Below are positions 36,573-48,321 of a DNA stretch of 64,000 nucleotides, piece by piece. The DNA is from Mesostigma viride (taxonomy: Eukaryota; Streptophyta; Mesostigmatophyceae; Mesostigmatales; Mesostigmataceae), in assembly GCA_009746045.1 (NCBI GenBank), contig RPFO01000644.1, forward strand, positions 401,001-465,000. The letters are read 5' to 3'. Numbering within the stretch: position 1 is the stretch's first letter; each line of letters begins with the position of its first letter. The notes beneath the pieces are model-generated. The model did no database searches. It saw only the letters and a program-made list of their open reading frames with translations, and was not told where the DNA came from. Position numbers and translations under genes: made by a program.

Positions 36573-37084
36573 TTTTCGTAATGTAACGGCGATCTCCCAG
36601 TGTCTGCCTTGAATTTACTTCGTCCCCAGCACAGGCGCTAACTGGCGGGTTTTTATAGCATCGTAGAATTGCCTTCTGACGAGCCATTTTCTCGTAAGCA
36701 ACTGACCTAGAACTTCTGATCAGGTCATAATTTTGCCTGTGGATGGAAGATCTGGATTTTTTTAAATAGCGAGCTTCGAATATTTATATGGGGTTGAGGG
36801 CGGTACATTGATGCTCTTTTGGCTTTATTCCAAATATAGGAACGTAAAATGGCCTGGCTATCCCGAGCTATTTTTTAATTGAGCTATTCTCAAGTTGTTG
36901 ACATTCCGCCCGTGTGCTTTTAGATATCTGGCGGTATTTACCACCGTTGTCCCTCGCTAATTAATTGATTGCATCTTCGCGGCTAATATTGATAAAATTT
37001 GTTCAGGAAAAGTTCATGTTGTTTGTCAGACAGTTACTTCTAGACGTATATCATGTATTGTCTTCCCTTTCTGTTTATCTACAG

Positions 37085-39168
37085 GCTGATTCAAACTTCT
37101 TAGTTAGTCCATTAATTGATAGCGATGGGCCATTCGACTGCCCAACTTGGTACGTCCTTGTACCTGGGGGTTATAACTGCTCTTCAATTTGAACGCTGGC
37201 ACTCACGCCATCTTCCACAGTGGCTGGTTCCGATGTGCCGTCCCGTGCCCCGTTATGCACTCCGTCCTGTGTCACTGGCTGCCCCATGGCTGGCGTCTTA
37301 AACCTGGCAGGGAGAAGGAGCAGAAGGCACGCCAGATTGTGCACCTACTGTCTTCCGGCACTCGCACCGGCCGGGAGGGCCAGTGGCCCGTGAACAGCTC
37401 CGTGGCGGCGATGAGCAGCGACAGCACGTGGGACGAGGACGATGAGTACGCGCACGAGTGAGTGGCTGACACGTGGCGTGCGCATGGGTGGTGCAGGGGG
37501 GTGGGGACACAGGGTTCCCTCTAGCAACTCTCTCTAGCAACCAGCAGCGGGCTACAATCCATCGTAAATGACATGCATTCACATGCGCAGTGAAGCACGG
37601 TCCCTGCCCCTTTTGCACGCGCGTGCGGGTACACTTTCTCACGATTGAGTGTACATTTTGTGCAGTCAAAGTGCATTGATTGATGGTATTATGGGCTTGC
37701 ATTCATACCCTAGGTAAGGTTGTTTGTGAAGCCTTTCTGTGCAAGTTCCGTGCAAAACAACACAGAAATCGTGAGTAATTGTTAGAAATTCCTCATGCCC
37801 TCACTCCCTTCTATCTGGTTTACCGCTCGGCATGCTTTGTTCCCCCCGCGCTGCCACCACTGTGTGTGTGCACTGTTTGACAAGGCATACTGGCCCCATA
37901 GGAGGGGGGACATCCAGCCAAAACAGCACACTCACTCGTGTGTCCGGCGCGGCACCTCCAAACGTGGAGCGGACTCCAAAAATGTGTCCGGCGGCAGAAT
38001 TTTTGCGACGGAGTGTACTCCAGTCGAAAATTTTAGGGCGGCGCGAAGAAAAATTTTGTGGAGCTAACTCCTTTTGGCGGTCCGGCGCCTGGTTTTAGGA
38101 AAGGAGTGCGCTAGTGCGCTCTGGTGATCCCGCTAGCTCGGTCAGGCGTTTGATTTTAAAGTGCAGGTGTCCGCTTCGGCCCTGCTGTACTTACAACTTA
38201 CGCTGAGAACTTACCAAGTATTGGTTGATTCTAGGAAGACGTATCGACTTTCAGGCAGGCGTCAGGTTGTTGTTGTTGATTCTGACACCGGACCTTGCGT
38301 CAGGCAATAGGCATCGAATTTCCGCCGGCTTGACGTCATTCTTCTACTTGGAGAATATGCTAATACTATCGCTTACTAAGAGCTTCTACTAAGAGATTCT
38401 ACAAAAAGTGCCACGTGTCGTACAAGCCACGTAGCACGTAGCACACTCCCAAGTCGTTCCGGCGCAGCTTTTTGACAGACTGAGTGCACTCCAGCACTTT
38501 TCACTTTGGCTGGCGCCGGGCGGCGCGGTAGGCCAAACTCTGGAGTACGCTCATGTACGATTTTAGGGGGGGATGTCCCCCCTCCTGGCCCCATGACCAC
38601 GGGTTTATCCCAGTGGGTAAACCGCCTCACCTGCCAAGTGTCATGGCGTGGTGTCATCTGAACGCTGGTGCAAATTTTCTAAAGACGCTTGGCATGAGTC
38701 CTTTTTCATGCATCCAGCTATTGCGTACCCTACCTCACGTGGTTAAACGGCTCGCTTCCCCTTTCCCCTTCCCTCTAATTGTCCTCAATCTACCTCGTGT
38801 GCATGACCACCCGTTGAGTTCCAATAAGACAGTAAACACTAGCACTTTTCCAGGGGTAGTTTTTTTTTGGGGGGGGGGGGAATTCCGCTCGCTCCTGGCT
38901 TTTCACATCCCTGTCCTTTCTCACGTGCGCCTCTTTCCTTTCCACACGGACCCCTCTTATTGCCTTCTCCCTTGCTCCCTGCTTGCCCACGTGCCCCCTC
39001 GTCCCCTTTTCTTGCGTGGGCAGCGGCCGCGGCAACTGGCTGGCCACGTCGGTCGTCTTCCTCATCAGCCTGTACACGTTTACCGCGCTCGTCAACGTGC
39101 TGGCGTCCGCGCACCCGTTCCACGGCAGCAGCGGCCTGGTCACCGGGTTCCTCCACTTCATGCTGTGA
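37085..39168 (+). CDS. unrecognised membrane protein, last three exons
   Basis: Exons 37085-37149, 37311-37457 and 39024-39168. Each is bounded by AG and GT (donors GTACGT and GTGAGT) and all phases close to a stop at 39166. The first gives ADSNFLVSPLIDSDGPFDCP, the second EKEQKARQIVHLLSSGTRTG and an acidic Ser/Asp stretch (SSDSTWDEDDEYAHD). The third is a hydrophobic C-terminus (NWLATSVVFLISLYTFTALV and GLVTGFLHFML). The protein therefore ends in one or two membrane segments after a charged loop. Upstream exons were not found with confidence. The 1.57-kb last intron holds a 687-bp MITE. I cannot name the family. Confidence 0.5.
37900..38586. mobile_element. hAT-like MITE, 687 bp
   Basis: Perfect 16-bp terminal inverted repeats (AGGAGGGGGGACATCC at 37900-37915; reverse complement at 38571-38586) are flanked by an 8-bp target duplication GGCCCCAT (37892-37899 and 38587-38594). 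Eight-base duplications are typical of hAT transposons. There is no coding capacity. Subterminal repeats of GTCCGGCG and GGAG(C/T)NNACTCC type are present. It lies wholly in an intron of the gene at 37085-39168. Confidence 0.85.
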
Positions 39169-40355
39169 ACGGTCTCCCGTCCCCTTGATGTGGCGACCGC
39201 CACACGTGCCGTTTTCCCAGAGAGCAGCCAATGCGGGCGGCGCCGGCATGCCGTGTGGACACTGGCCCACCGGAAGAGCCCCCTCATGGACCCGTGCCAC
39301 CTGCCTGCCCGCATCGAGCACTCTTTTCCCCTTGTTCATAGCCACCTGCCACCGGCGCTAACCAGGCGAGCATGCCCGCCTGCCATGGTACAGTCCAGCA
39401 GTGATGGCCCCCTGGGTGCGGTCCACTTTTGGCCTGCCTGAATGCTTCTTCCTTGGGCTGTACATGCAGCTGTGCTGTGGCAACCCGTTTTCTGTGCTGG
39501 CTTGGGCAGCCAAGCGTGACCGCATGCTGGTCTGTGGGCACCGGTTACATGCTGCTGGGGCACGCCATGTTTCGCAAGGGGTTGTCCTCGGAGTCTTTGG
39601 GGGCAGATTGCTGAGATGTTGAGGCGAGTCGGACCCCTATCTGGGCCGGTTTTACCATATGCATGGCTGCCATTGTATCTGCTGGCATCCGCTCGTGCCG
39701 TCATCTGTCGTCCTCGGCCCTGTAAATATATGGATCCATCGATATAGTGTGGCATGTGTCCACACAGGGAGGCACCGAATGGCTGCCACCGCCCCCAGCC
39801 AAGAAAGCTTATTGTTCCCCTGCCAGCATCACCAAGGCGCCTGCCGACCAAGCACCATTTCACTGCTGCAGAAACCATTTCCTGTGTTGTGGTGACTGGC
39901 TGACCCACCGGCCATGCATGGCCTACGATCAGCAGCTGGTTTGTCCTGCTTTTGGTTTTCCAAGTTTTGAAGCCGAGCATGTCCTCCCTCTCCGCTGCTG
40001 AGGACAGCGGGAATGATTCTGATTTGGCCTCTTTTCCTCGGCTGTTCACCCTGGGTAGCAGCATGATTTCCACGTGCATGTTGCTGAGCTACACCGTTAG
40101 ATTGGCATTAAAATCGTCAAGTGTCCATCGATGCAGTCCTTGGGTGACATGCCAGGTTTATTGTGGCATAGAACGAGTGTTTTTGCTTCCCGTGATCTGT
40201 GGGCAGCTGCTGTACATACGTAATTTTTTCCCAAGTCAAGGCCATGTAGGACAGGAGGCATCTTTTGGCAAGCATGCTGCTTTGGCATGAAATGGATGTG
40301 ACTTACCCTGGTAAGTGCACATTTTGATAAGAAATCAATTCGAGAACAAGTGGCC
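39169..40355. other. 3' flank and intergenic DNA, no gene seen
   Basis: Follows the stop of the membrane-protein gene. Open frames on both strands lack recognisable motifs. Confidence 0.4.
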
Positions 40356-40690
40356 ACATTAATTAATTAATTAATTAAAATCATAGCTCCGTGGGGAGCA
40401 TATGTAACACATAGCCCTGAGAAAGGGGCATCTATGGGTTTGTAATACAATCAGGGCGACAACCTGCAGGTGTAGGATGTACAACTATCACCTGCTCTGG
40501 GTGCACTAGGTGCACCTGCACCTCCATGGTGGTTCATGCCTCCTAAACAAGCACAGGCACCCAGGGGGGGCTTGAGGAGAGGGCCTAGAAGGCCTGCATG
40601 ACATATGGGGTGGAAGGTATGTGGCTAGGCTATAGCTGGGGTACACATGGCCTCTCAGCAGAGAGTAACTCCCTGCATGGGCAAAGCATG
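40356..40690 (-). mobile_element. 3' tail of an ORF1-type LINE, inverted
   Basis: Starts with (TTAA)n and then matches the tails at 46140-46290, 47945-48090 and 52450-52600 (CTCCGTNGGGAGNATATGTA, CATAGCCC...GAAGGGGCAT, CTCTGGGTGCACTAGG). Orientation shows a minus-strand element whose coding part has been lost. Confidence 0.6.
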
Positions 40691-40802
40691 ACTCGAAATT
40701 GCTACGGCTATTGCAAGGGCAGGTGTGGGCCCGTCACGTAGGCATACATGGCCGTCCTGAAAGAAAGCCTCCATGCGTTGACAAGCATTAACCCCAATCG
40801 CC

Positions 40803-40878
40803 ACCCCCCCCCCCCCCCCCCCCCCCCCCCCCACCTCCAGCACTACCCTTCTCCACCCCCACCCCCACCCCCACCCCC
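40803..40878. repeat. poly-C and (CCCCCA)n tract
   Basis: About thirty consecutive C followed by (CCCCCA)n, directly before the LINE endonuclease frame. Confidence 0.85.
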
Positions 40879-43800
40879 CCGCTAATAGGGCAACGGCCCA
40901 TTCTTGGCATTGCAAGTTTTAACGTGCGCACCCTCCCTGCAGATCCTTCTACGAGCGGCGGCACCCCAGCACGCCAACGCGTCGACGAGCTGATCGCCCT
41001 GTGCGCCGACAACAAGATCGCTGTTCTTGGAGTCCAGGAGCACCGACGCACCGTTGACCCTCAGCACGCGGTCAACGGTCTGCTGGTCGACGACCTGCGG
41101 CAGGCTGGCGGTTCCACTATGGTGGCGGCGACGCGCCGGGCCAAGGTGGTGTGGGCCTCTTGTGCTCGCCGGCAGCATCAGAGCAGCTCCAGTCCATCGT
41201 GCTGCGGTCCCCGCGTGTGCTAGTGGCCACTTTTTCGGCCACTGAGGGCCATTCACACCACACGCTAACCGTTATCGTGGGATATGCACCACATGCGGGT
41301 CGAGCTCAGGCGGAACGTGAGGCCTTCTTCGACGCCCTCAAGGAGGAGGAGGCCAACATCCCAGCTCGGCACTTCCTGGTTATGCTGCTCGACGCCAACG
41401 CCACGCTGCCAGTTGGCACTGGGGGCGCTCAGTATTCCCCAACCAACACGACAGCCAACGGTAACACGCCTTTATTTGCGAATCTGCTGGCAGAATCTGC
41501 GCTGGTTGCATGCAATGCTTCTTTCGCACGCCCCGCTGAGCAGCTGGCCACCTTTTTTGGGCCGTCGGATCGGGTGGTGTGCCTTGATTATGTCTGCGTA
41601 CGTCGGGCTCAGCGCCCCTCAGTTGTCGATGCTCGCGTCCTGCAAGATTCTGTCAGCACGGTGGAATCTGATCATCGTCTCGTGCTCGCTCGCATCAGAT
41701 TGCGGTTTCCTGGGGTGAAACCGTCGCGACAGCTGGCACCTCAGCCAGATCTGAAAGTGCTCCGGATTGTGCTGAAGGATGCCGACAAGATGTCAGCAGA
41801 AGAGCAGGCCGCTATGTCGCACAGGGATGATTTCCTGGCCGTATTCGACGCCGGGGGCAGCCGACAGCAGTTACACGCCATTCCGCCGCCGGGGGATATT
41901 TCAGTGATCCTCCGTGGTGTCGCCGCCAAGTATCGCCTGGCTGCCCGCACCCTCCCCACCTTGCCTCCGCGTCGGCAGCTTGCTGTCCACCGTCACGCAC
42001 CGACAGTGGTCGCCGCCAGGCAGATGCTCCGCCGCAACAGAGATCCGATCGCCAAACCTGGGCTGCAAGCAGCTCTGAGGGCCGCCTACGAGCAGGCTGA
42101 GAAGGCAGATGCTCAGCAGATGGTCAAGGACCTGCGCAGCTGCCAGCAGAAGCACGACGGCAAGGGGGCCTGGTTCTGGTACAAGCGCCTCGGGCACCCG
42201 GACGGCCTCGGCCGGCCCCACCGCCACGACGTCCCCGGCGCCCCAGCCAAGCGGCTTCGTACCTGGGCCACGGCCACGGCCGAGGTCGTGGGGACAGCTG
42301 CGCCGCCCCCACCCCTGCTCCCAGCCGCCGCCGCCCGCCCGGCCGCCCTGGCCGGCCCCGCAGGGCCCCCGGCCCCGCCTAGGTCAGCGGCGGACTACCT
42401 AGTCCCCCCGCTGGTCGGCCCACTTGGCGACCCGTCTGACATGCCTCCTTTCACCTCTCGCGAGGTCACGGAGGCGGTCCAGCGCCTGCGTTATGACGCA
42501 GCCACCGGCTCTGACGAGATTCCGGCCGCAGTTGTAAAACTTGCAGCCGAATTCGAGGACACAGGTGTTATGCTGCTCTTCCGGGACATCTGCAACCGCC
42601 TTCTGCTGTCGTCGCAACCACCTCCAGCGGCCTGGCAACACAGTTTTCGCACGATGCTGTACAAGAACAAGGGGTCGCCTGCCGACCCCGGCAACTACAG
42701 AGGGGTGTGCATTCAAAGTGCCCCCCTCAAGCTTCTTATGCGGCTCATCCTGAACCGCCTGCGCACGGCCCTGGACGGTCACCTCAGCGAGACTCAGCAC
42801 GGCTTCCGTTCAGGTCGCAACACAGTACAGGCGCTCTTCGCTACTCGCCGACTGGTGGAGGAACTGCAACGCCTTCAGCCTGGTGAGTCCCCTTTGCACC
42901 TTGTGCTGGTGGACTTCATCAAAGCCTTCGATTCGGTTTTCTGGCCTGCGCTTTGGGACATCCTCGAGTTGTTCCGGATCCCCCGCCCCCTGATTGCTGT
43001 CATCCGCAACCTGTATGAAGGGTCCACCACTTCGGTGCGCACTTCTTACGGGACCACGCCCCCATGCCCTTTACAGAAGGGTGTGTGGCAGGGCTGCGTG
43101 CTGTCGCCCTACCTGTTCATTATTGTTGTCGAATACGTAATGATTCAGGCGCGCAAGCGATTTGCCCGCATCGTGGGCAGGGAACCAGGAGTGCAGGTTG
43201 CTAACAAATTCTGGCATGGCGGTGCGGACACGGAGATTCGGCTAGCAGACATCATTTACGCAGACGACACCACCCTCTTCGAGGACACTGAGCACGTGCA
43301 GACATGGCTTGACTGCCTGGCTCTCGAGGCCCGTGCAGTGGGGCTTGAGGTCAGCAAGAAGACAGAGGCCCTGGCGGTTGGGCTCACCAACCCAGCGCCG
43401 CCCCTCTATCTCCTAGACGGCTCTCGAGTCCTGTATCGGGACCGCGTTAAGCTGCTGGGCAGCCTGCTCCCTAGCTGCGAGGTTGATGTGGACCACCGCA
43501 TCTCCCTCGCCTGGCACGCTTTACGCCAGTACCGGGCCCTGTGGCGCAAGCCCCTGGGCAAGATCGAGAAACAGGACCTGTTCAAGGTCCTCGTCCTTCC
43601 TGTTCTCACGTATGGCGCCGAGACGTGGACCCTCACCGCCGACCTGGCCCGCAAGCTGGACGGCGCGGTCACCAGCATGCTGCGTTCCATTTTCAGAGTA
43701 GGATATGCTGCTCATGTCCGCAATGAGGACCTGTACCAGGGCATGCCCTATATCACCAGCACAATTAAGCAACGCCGCCTGCAGCTAGTAGGGCACCTAG

Positions 43801-44275
43801 CTCGCACCAACCAGGTAGACACCTCACGTGGCCCCCCCGCAGGACTGCGACCAGCCCAGCCTGGCCGGCACCTCCTGACGTGGGCTGGGCCCAGTGATGT
43901 TAGACGCCGCAAGGCCCGCACCTTCAAGGAACAGCTAGTAGAGGACATGGGGGGCCTAGGCCTCTCCGTGATTTGGAAGAAGATGATGGACAAGGCCAAG
44001 TGGGCCCAGGTCATAGAGGACAACGAGCCCCCCCCAGTGGGGAAGCGCCCGCGTGTGCGGCAATCCCGCGGGAGGCACGCTAGATAGCTCCCCCTAGGGC
44101 CGCGTGCGGCTGCCTAGATAGATGTTGTAGTTAGAATGTTGTTAGATAGATGTAGTATGTAGCCAATGTAGATAGATTAGACCGGTAGGAATGTGTGCAC
44201 CCATCCATCCATCCATCGGGGTTAATGCTCCGTGACTCCCCAACGGGAGCACGAGTCTAATTAATTAATTAATTA
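40879..44275 (+). mobile_element. L1-like LINE, near-complete ORF2 (endonuclease and reverse transcriptase)
   Basis: ORF2 runs to the stop at 44087. The endonuclease begins GIASFNVRTLP (40906) with VLGVQEHRR, DANATLPVG and ESDHRLVLARI, the Asn, Glu, Asp/Asn and SDH signatures of AP-type endonucleases. One frame change near 41145 splits it, at GGTGGTGTGGG. The reverse transcriptase has GFRSGRNTVQALFATRRL, VLVDFIKAFDSVFW, GVWQGCVLSPYLFIIVVEY and DIIYADDTTLFED (YADD), then a thumb and a C-terminal domain. The frame has no ATG before the endonuclease, so the 5' end is truncated or fused to the poly-C tract. A short 3' region ends in (TTAA)n at 44257-44278. Confidence 0.85.
41151..44087 (+). CDS. 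LINE ORF2 polyprotein, uninterrupted 978-codon part
   Basis: This covers the C-terminal two thirds of the endonuclease and the complete reverse transcriptase (core motifs at about 42800-43290). The N-terminal endonuclease part lies in the preceding frame (40879-41150). Length and motif set are those of L1-clade ORF2. It nicks target DNA and copies element RNA at the nick. The reverse transcriptase part looks intact, so this copy is recent. Confidence 0.8.
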   Translation: MGLLCSPAASEQLQSIVLRSPRVLVATFSATEGHSHHTLTVIVGYAPHAGRAQAEREAFFDALKEEEANIPARHFLVMLLDANATLPVGTGGAQYSPTNTTANGNTPLFANLLAESALVACNASFARPAEQLATFFGPSDRVVCLDYVCVRRAQRPSVVDARVLQDSVSTVESDHRLVLARIRLRFPGVKPSRQLAPQPDLKVLRIVLKDADKMSAEEQAAMSHRDDFLAVFDAGGSRQQLHAIPPPGDISVILRGVAAKYRLAARTLPTLPPRRQLAVHRHAPTVVAARQMLRRNRDPIAKPGLQAALRAAYEQAEKADAQQMVKDLRSCQQKHDGKGAWFWYKRLGHPDGLGRPHRHDVPGAPAKRLRTWATATAEVVGTAAPPPPLLPAAAARPAALAGPAGPPAPPRSAADYLVPPLVGPLGDPSDMPPFTSREVTEAVQRLRYDAATGSDEIPAAVVKLAAEFEDTGVMLLFRDICNRLLLSSQPPPAAWQHSFRTMLYKNKGSPADPGNYRGVCIQSAPLKLLMRLILNRLRTALDGHLSETQHGFRSGRNTVQALFATRRLVEELQRLQPGESPLHLVLVDFIKAFDSVFWPALWDILELFRIPRPLIAVIRNLYEGSTTSVRTSYGTTPPCPLQKGVWQGCVLSPYLFIIVVEYVMIQARKRFARIVGREPGVQVANKFWHGGADTEIRLADIIYADDTTLFEDTEHVQTWLDCLALEARAVGLEVSKKTEALAVGLTNPAPPLYLLDGSRVLYRDRVKLLGSLLPSCEVDVDHRISLAWHALRQYRALWRKPLGKIEKQDLFKVLVLPVLTYGAETWTLTADLARKLDGAVTSMLRSIFRVGYAAHVRNEDLYQGMPYITSTIKQRRLQLVGHLARTNQVDTSRGPPAGLRPAQPGRHLLTWAGPSDVRRRKARTFKEQLVEDMGGLGLSVIWKKMMDKAKWAQVIEDNEPPPVGKRPRVRQSRGRHAR

Positions 44276-44305
44276 ATACATGGCCACGTCACTAAGCTTT
44301 CTAGG

Positions 44306-45358
44306 CTACACTACTGCTATATATTCCCTAGGCTGGGGTGGCTGGGGTGGCTGGGGCGGCAGGCCGGGTCGCCTGCCAGGGCTTGTGGGCGACGTAGATG
44401 TCCGCCCCCTTCCAGTAGACCGGCCGTTCTGCCCCGCCTTCTGCCGAAGCTGGAGGTAGGTCGGCCATAGCTCCCGTCGCCGTTGTTGCTGCGTCAAGGT
44501 CAAGTCGTCGTCCAGCGTGTAGGCGGTCCCCCCAAGCCGCTTGCGACACTTGAGGAACTCCATCTTATCCGCCATGGTGTCAAAGGTGAGGAGCAAGGGG
44601 GAGGAGCCGGCCTTACCCCGCGAGCGGGGAAGGCGGGTCACCCCCCGCGGCTTGCCCTTACCATGCAGTGATAGCCATGGGGACCGAAGGATTTTGTTCT
44701 CAAACGCCAGGGCAAGGGTCTCGGAGGTCTCGTCCTGCAGCGGGTCGAAGTGCTTGACTATGACGTTAAGGCTGCGCTTGGCGAGCTCGGCCTCCTCGCG
44801 GAGGTCCAGCGTCTGCTAGCGTCGCTGGGCGGCGACGGCGGAGGTGGTGGAGGTGGCGTGCTGCTTAAGCATGTCCGCCCAGGTCGGGATGCCGGGAGGA
44901 GCATCGCCGGCAGGGCCAGCAGGGGCTGGCCGAGCGGCGATGTCCTTCACCGCCTGGGCAGTGATGCCGGCGGTGTTCTGCAAGCATTCGATGGCTATGG
45001 CATTGTCCTGCAGGCGCTTGTCGATGGCGAGGAGCTGGGCGGTGAGGGCGTCGGTTGTGGTGGAGGTGGAGGCGAGGAGCTTGGAGGTGGCGGTGGTGGT
45101 GGAGGAGAGGAGGGGAAGCTCGGCAGCCAGCGTGCCGCCCATGGCCGCCACATCTGCGGCCAGGGGTGTCACGTGCTGTTCGATGGCCTTGTGGATGATG
45201 GAGCGAATTTCGGAGGTGGAGGGGGGGGCCCAGATCTCGGCGACAGAGCGCCCGAGGAGGCAGCAGAGGGCGAGGAGCTGAAGGCGGGGGCGGGAGTAGC
45301 GGGACCCGCGATCCGGGTCAAAAAAATCACCGCGGGTACACATTATCTGTGGCCACAT
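44306..45358 (-). pseudogene. LINE ORF1 copy A, frameshifted
   Basis: Minus-strand frame 44816-45358 gives LLALCCLLGRSVAEIW, a coiled-coil stretch (ALTAQLLAIDKRLQDNAIAI) and TAQAVKDIAARPAPAG. A second frame (44306-44641) gives RLPRSRGKAGSSPLLLTF, YTLDDDLTLTQQQRRRELWP and TYLQLR. The same protein is encoded by copies B and C. It resembles the nucleic-acid chaperone ORF1 of L1-like elements: coiled coil, then a conserved C-terminal domain. At least one shift near 44815 breaks it. No ORF2 follows in this orientation. Confidence 0.7.
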
Positions 45359-46124
45359 TATCTACCCTTGTGTCAGGCTGAGACAGCTCAAGTATCTCTT
45401 GTTCAAAGCATATGTATTCTACTTCCAATTCTCCTTCATATGTATTCTACATCCGATTCTCAGGCATTTTTGCCTGGGGCTTGCCTGGCCATGCATATCT
45501 TCCACCACCGTAAGTACTTGCGTGTCATGCGCGTGGGCATGCCACGGAGTACTATGCTTATCTCATCCTGTTGCAAAAGCTCCGGAGCTCGTTCGAAGGC
45601 TCAACCACAGAGCAGGTTGGCATACTGGAGTTCTAGTTACTTTATAAATATATTTTGCGGTGCAGCAGGGCTATTAGGTTCCTCCCGTTAGGCGTTTCCA
45701 TTGGTCTTATCGTAGTATAGAGCTTTGACATGGCTCTGTATATAGGTTTATAGCTGGGCGTTTGCTTTGGTTTGAGTGATTTCACTCTGCTGTAAGTAAT
45801 TATATTTTTAAAATATATTCTCCTGTTCTCTTGTTAGCGTTGGCTTTGTTTATTTTTACGTGGGTGCCTTAATTTTCTCTGATGTAAGTAATTATATTTT
45901 TTAAAATATATTCTCCTTGATATTCGCTCCGTGGCTCTGCCCCATGAGACCGCGTTTCTCTGAAATAATCGATTCGCTGGCACTGATCAAGGCCCCTTAG
46001 CTAGCCCATGCAATATCAAGGAGACAACAAGCGCAGGACAGAAATCGGGAGAATCTCCTTCCATCCTTAGCCCAATAAGTAAGTAAGTAAGTACTTGCGT
46101 GCCATGCGCAAAGGCATGCCACGG
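45359..46124. other. AT-richer spacer between LINE copies
   Basis: No gene seen. A stretch of about 40 bp (GTAAGTAATTATATTTT, AAAATATATTCTCCT) occurs twice, at about 45792 and 45883. Confidence 0.45.
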
Positions 46125-47889
46125 AATTGAATTGAATTGAATTGTAACATAACTCCGTTGGGAGTATATGTAGCACATAGCCCAGAGAAGGGGCATATGG
46201 CCTATCATACATTCTAAGCTACTTCCTGCAAGGGTGGGAATGTAAACAACACTTGCTCTAGGTGCACTAGGGCACCTGCACCACCCAGAGTTTCAGGCAA
46301 CACCCAGCGAAGGGGAGCCTGTCATAGGTGGGGAAGATCATCATGGCTTTTTGCCTTTGCACCGTGTGCAGTTCTTGGACGTTTGGAATCATGGCATGGC
46401 TAACGTGATGACTGACTAGCTAGACCTTTTCAGTGGTTTTCCATTTGCGGGTATTTCCTCGTAAATGGTGGGAGAGCGATCGCAGCAATGGTGCTCACCA
46501 CTAGACACTCCCGGCCAGTTAGGCTAGAAACACACGCCCTGATCAAGCATGCTGTTTCCGGCCCCACCGTCTAGGTCATCTAGTCGCTCCACACGTAAGC
46601 CAGCCATAATTTCAATGCACAAGGATACACATTTCCATCACCATTCATCTTCATCATCCTGAACGACTCGAAAACGCGGAAAAGATAACGGCAGGCTCGA
46701 GCTACCATGGTCCGGATTCTCCCGATTTCTGGCCTGCGCTGGTTGTCTCTTTGATACAAGAGCTATAGGACATGGCTTCTCTACAGAGAGCATCTCTCTG
46801 CATGGCATAGCATGGCGAAATTCTTAATGCAACATCCATGGGGCCGGTCCCGTTATAGGCAGGGCTTGGCTAAATTCTGTAGACAACATCCATGGGGGCC
46901 ATTATGGGCGCACATGCGCGTGGGCCACATGCTAGGCTAAGCCTGACTAATCTACACTACTACTGGTATGAATTCCCTAGTCTGGGGTGGCAGGAGGGGG
47001 CTGCCAGGGCTTGTGGTCAACGTGGATGACCGCCCCCCTCCAGTATACCGGCTTCCCCCCTGCGCTGTGCCGGAGCTGAAGGTAGGTCGGCCATAGCTCG
47101 CGTCGCCGCTGTTGCTGGGCCAGGGTCAAGTCGTCGTCCAGCGTGAAGCGAGTCTCCGAGAGCTTCTTGCGGCATTTAAGGAACGACAGCTTGTCCGCCA
47201 TGTACTTGAAGGTGAGGAGCACGGGTGCCGGGCCAGCCTTCCCCCGCGCGCGGGGGAGGCGGACAGCCGACATGTCCAGCTCACCAGTGAGTAGCATGGG
47301 GGCAAGAATGTCGCGCTTAAATGCCTCAAGAAGGCTCGTGGAGGTCTCACCTGCCGGCTGGTCGAAGTGCTTGACGATGACATTGTGGCTGCGCCGGGCG
47401 ATGTCGGTTTCCTCGCGAAGGTCGAGGGCTTGTTGCTTGAGTTGTGCCGAGATGGTGGAGGTGGTGGATCGAGGTGGTGTGCTGCTTAAGCAAGTCCGCC
47501 CAGGTGGAGGGAGCATCGCCGGCCGGGCCAGCAGGCGCCGGCTGGGCGGCGATGTCCTTCACCGCCTGGGCGGTGAGGCCGGCGGTGTCATGCAAGCTCT
47601 CAAGGGCGTTGGCGGTGGCTTGAAGGCGTTGGTCGAGGTCGAGGAGCTGGGCTTTGATGTCGGCAGTGGAGGCGGAAATGGCAGTGGAGGTGGAGGCGGC
47701 AGCGGTGGAAATGTGAGGAAGTTCAGCAGCCAGCGTGCCACCCATTGCTGCGACGTCAGCAGCAAGGGGGGTCACGTGCTGCTGAAAGGCTTCCGTGAGG
47801 ATGGAACGGAGTACTATGCTACGGAGTACTATGCCACGGAGTACTATGCTAATCTCATTAGAAAAATAATTACACAAAAGTTTAAACAA
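46125..47889 (-). mobile_element. ORF1-only LINE copy B
   Basis: Minus-strand element: ORF1 in frames 47347-47889 and 46977-47516 (IKAQLLDLDQRLQATANALE, TAQAVKDIAAQPAPAG, ARRSHNVIVKHFDQ, RLPRARGKAGPAPVLLTF, FTLDDDLTLAQQQRRRELWP). A 3' region of about 700 bp follows, then a conserved tail ending in repeated GAATT at 46125-46143. There is no reverse transcriptase between ORF1 and tail. A shift near 47400-47480 breaks ORF1. A short triplication (ACGGAGTACTATGC) lies at 47810-47850. Confidence 0.7.
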
Positions 47890-47929
47890 ATATCGTCTGC
47901 ATCAAGCCCAATACTACAGTAGTATACTG

Positions 47930-48321
47930 ATTAATTAATTAATTAGGAGCATCACTCCGTTGGGAGTCAATGTACAGCACATATCCCTGAGAAGGGGCAT
48001 ATGGCTTTTAATACATCCTAGGCTACTTCATGCAAGGGTGGGAATGTAAGCTACCCTTGCTCTAGGTGCACCAGGGCATGCACCCGCGCCCTCACGGTCT
48101 ATCACGCTATGCCCAGCTAAGGGGGAGCATGCCATGTGGGGGGAAGATCATCATGGCTATACAAGGGCGAGGGCATGGCTTCTCAACAGAGAGCATCTCT
48201 CTGCATAGGCATAGCATGGCTAAATTCGCAACATCCATGGGGGTCCCATTATAGACAGAGCGTGGCTAAATTCTGAAGGCATCATCCATGGGGGCCATTA
48301 TGGGCGCACATGCGCGTGGGC
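47930..48321 (-). mobile_element. inverted LINE tail, 5' truncated
   Basis: (TTAA)n at 47932-47945 is followed by the same tail and 3' region as copy B (GGAGCATCACTCCGTTGGGA, GAAGGGGCATATGGC, CATTATGGGCGCACATGCGC). It is cut off at about 48321, where a plus-strand ORF2 remnant begins. Confidence 0.65.
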
